This document shows, piece by piece, positions 60,613 through 64,000 of a stretch of 64,000 bases of DNA. Position 1 is the stretch's first letter. The number at the start of each line of letters is the position of its first letter. A model generated the notes under the pieces. That model was given only the letters and a program-made list of their open reading frames with translations, was not told where the DNA came from and searched no databases. This DNA comes from Monomorium pharaonis (taxonomy: Eukaryota; Arthropoda; Insecta; Hymenoptera; Formicidae): positions 34,705,132-34,769,131 of the forward strand of contig NC_050467.1 in assembly GCF_013373865.1 (NCBI RefSeq). Reading direction: 5' to 3'. A program made the translations under genes and the position numbers.

Positions 60613-60817
60613 CCCAGCAAACATCAAATATAACAGATGCAATGGCATATATAACATGTATGTACATGTTATATCTTACATAATGCTATACAATATAGAT
60701 GCTATACATAGCATCTTATTACACGATAAGATATTACACGAAATATATATTATATAGCATTTCATCTATATTATATTAGACGGTATAACATAAATGTTAT
60801 ATTCGATGTCGGCTAGG
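60613..60817. mobile_element. MITE with CCCAGCAAACATC / GATGTCGGCTAGG ends
   Basis: The left end CCCAGCAAACATCAAATATA and the right end (inverted: CCTAGCCGACATCGAATATA) share about 23 bp. The interior is AT-rich with ATGTTATAT palindromes. 205 bp, non-coding. Confidence 0.65.
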
Positions 60818-61152
60818 CTACCAAATATAACTTTTTAAAAACAGAATTAAGAATTTTTTAAAGTAGCTAAAAGAGATCTCTCGTTCTTTATAAAAACATA
60901 TAAATTCGCCAAAAATATAATATATGTAATGATTGCAATACCATTATTTGAAATATCAGCTATTTTAAATTTGAAATAATAATGTGTTTTAATTACTGGC
61001 ATTTTTAGTATTTATTGAAAATCTATACATGAATTTTATAGTTAAAGTGAAAAAATAGAATAAGCAATTATTTATAGTAACATGATATTAATTTTTAGAA
61101 AACTGCAAAATATTTTTTTAACTTATAAAAATTTTACTTTAAAAATATCTTG
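60818..61152. other. AT-rich sequence without recognisable gene
   Basis: Nothing recognised. Confidence 0.5.
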
Positions 61153-62877
<1,725 letters not shown>

Positions 62878-62955
62878 ACTAATATAACTGCAATATAATA
62901 TAAATATACAAATGTGATATCTATAACATATGTGTGTTATATTGCAGTTATATTT
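62878..62955. repeat. Short hairpin, MITE-like
   Basis: ACTAATATAACTGCAATATA pairs with TATATTGCAGTTATATTTC across about 35 nt that contain ATATCTATAACATATGTG. Confidence 0.5.
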
Positions 62956-63505
62956 CCTAAGTTATTAATCATTAAGAAAGAAGTTTACAATTAATCATTA
63001 AGATTAAAAAAACGTGATCATTCAATCTAACAAATAAACTAGAAAAAATTTGGAAAAAAGTATTCTTTAGCGCGCTCGCTTTAGCGTTCACAGCGTCTTT
63101 GTAAGCGTCATTTATTCTTATTTACAAATTGATTAACAAGTATGGCATTACCTATAAGTGAAAGCATAAGTGCGGAAATGGTTTCTTATTTCTTTATCAT
63201 AACTAACGGTTAATTTTTCTACAATTTTGATTTGAATTTCATTAATTACAAACAGTGGTGTGGAAAAAACGATCTATACAAAACACAGACATGAATTTCT
63301 TCAAATAAAACATAATTGAAAAAGAAAAATTTTACCAAAAATCATACGTGATTAACGATTGACCTAAACGTCTGCAGTTGTGTCACAAAGATAAAGCCGA
63401 GCATTTTAAATAATTTACTTTTAAAACTTTATTTTTATTACTAAAAGATATTTTTAAAAATATGTTTTAGATTTAAAGCATTTGCGGCCATGGATGTTCT
63501 AATAG
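62956..63505. other. AT-rich sequence without recognisable gene
   Basis: No gene. A short AGCG-rich patch lies at 63069-63110. Confidence 0.45.
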
Positions 63506-63613
63506 AAAGGGCTTCTGGATACATGCCGCTCTACAAGTCTACAGTATTGCGCCGATTCTTACAACATATGCGCAACAATGTACCAAGACGCGGCATATAT
63601 CCGAAAGTCCTTT
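63506..63613 (+). other. 108-nt long hairpin, possible small-RNA precursor or MITE relic
   Basis: AAAGGGCTTCTGGATACATGCCGC (24 nt, 63506-63529; shown in part as GGATACATGCCGC) pairs with GCGGCATATATCC...CTTT (63590-63613) with two mismatches and G-T pairs. An inner TTGCGC/GCGCAA stem fits the 60-nt loop. The GC-rich arms stand out from AT-rich flanks. Strand is arbitrary. No second copy was noticed in the window. Confidence 0.45.
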
Positions 63614-64000
63614 TTAAAAAATATGTTATTAATTAGAATGTATTTGTATTATAGTTAAATACAATATGTTTAAATTTCGAAGACAAAATTTAAAGCTAGA
63701 CTGTATTTATGTTCATACACGTCATTAAACATAGCGGGCAATATTGTCTCGGAAAGTAATAATGTTATATTTTGTGCTATAGGTTGGATTCAGCTATCTA
63801 TATAGTACGGAATATTTTAGCAACATTGCAACATTTCAGCTGGAATTTTTGTATTTAAAAAATTTAGATTTTTTTCTTAAAATTAATATACCATAAATTA
63901 TAAAATAAAGATCTAATATAATGCATTTGAGATATTCTTATAATGTAACTTTATCGATTTTAATCTCTTTATACATATAAAATGCCAAATTAGCCACATT
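63614..64000. other. AT-rich sequence without recognisable gene
   Basis: Nothing recognised up to the window end. Confidence 0.5.

Overview
The window looks like AT-rich insect nuclear DNA, most likely hymenopteran and plausibly an ant. This is inferred from the mix of errantivirus-like LTR elements, Merlin, piggyBac, hAT and CACTA-type DNA transposons, long dinucleotide microsatellites, spliced transposase exons and short runs of the insect telomere motif (CCTAA/TTAGG). I found no convincing intact host protein gene. Nearly every supportable coding stretch is a decayed mobile element. Species assignment cannot be made without a search.

Region 1-11.6 kb is a nest of Ty3/Gypsy retroelements. 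The 3' end of a plus-strand, env-bearing element (env remnant, polypurine tract, 3' LTR with TG...CA ends) is inserted inside the integrase of a second Gypsy element on the minus strand. That second element keeps gag, protease, RT, RNase H, a broken integrase, a leader and a 750-bp LTR. To its right lie an inverted gag fragment, an LTR fragment, the N-terminal part of another env, an unexplained stretch holding an antisense acidic ORF (8489-8881), and the decayed pol of a third, related Gypsy element. A scrap of non-LTR reverse transcriptase and a possible LTR end follow.

Region 11.6-20.8 kb holds a decayed hAT transposase, AT-rich tandem repeats, a small MITE and the best-preserved transposon of the window. 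That is a Merlin (IS1595/ISXO2-like) element at 16681-19444, with about 400-bp inverted repeats, 8-bp direct target duplications and a three-exon transposase carrying two disabling lesions. Its inner repeat sequence recurs in foldback elements at 39.8-40.4 and 52.9-53.8 kb, which suggests one extended family.

Region 20.8-64 kb is mostly AT-rich intergenic DNA with repeats. It includes several palindromic or TIR-bearing non-autonomous elements, a piggyBac derivative that retains only the C-terminal cysteine-rich domain, a CACTA-like (DUF4218-type) transposase pseudogene interrupted by a MITE, another hAT tail, and long (CT)n, (CA)n and (TG)n tracts. A few GC-richer islands (about 22.9, 23.6, 27.5, 36.5, 48.1-48.8, 49.3, 51.8 and 56.5 kb) have no supported ORF and are candidates for host promoters, enhancers or conserved non-coding DNA. 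A 108-nt hairpin at 63.5 kb could be a small-RNA precursor or a MITE relic. No CRISPR array, rRNA or canonical tRNA was seen.
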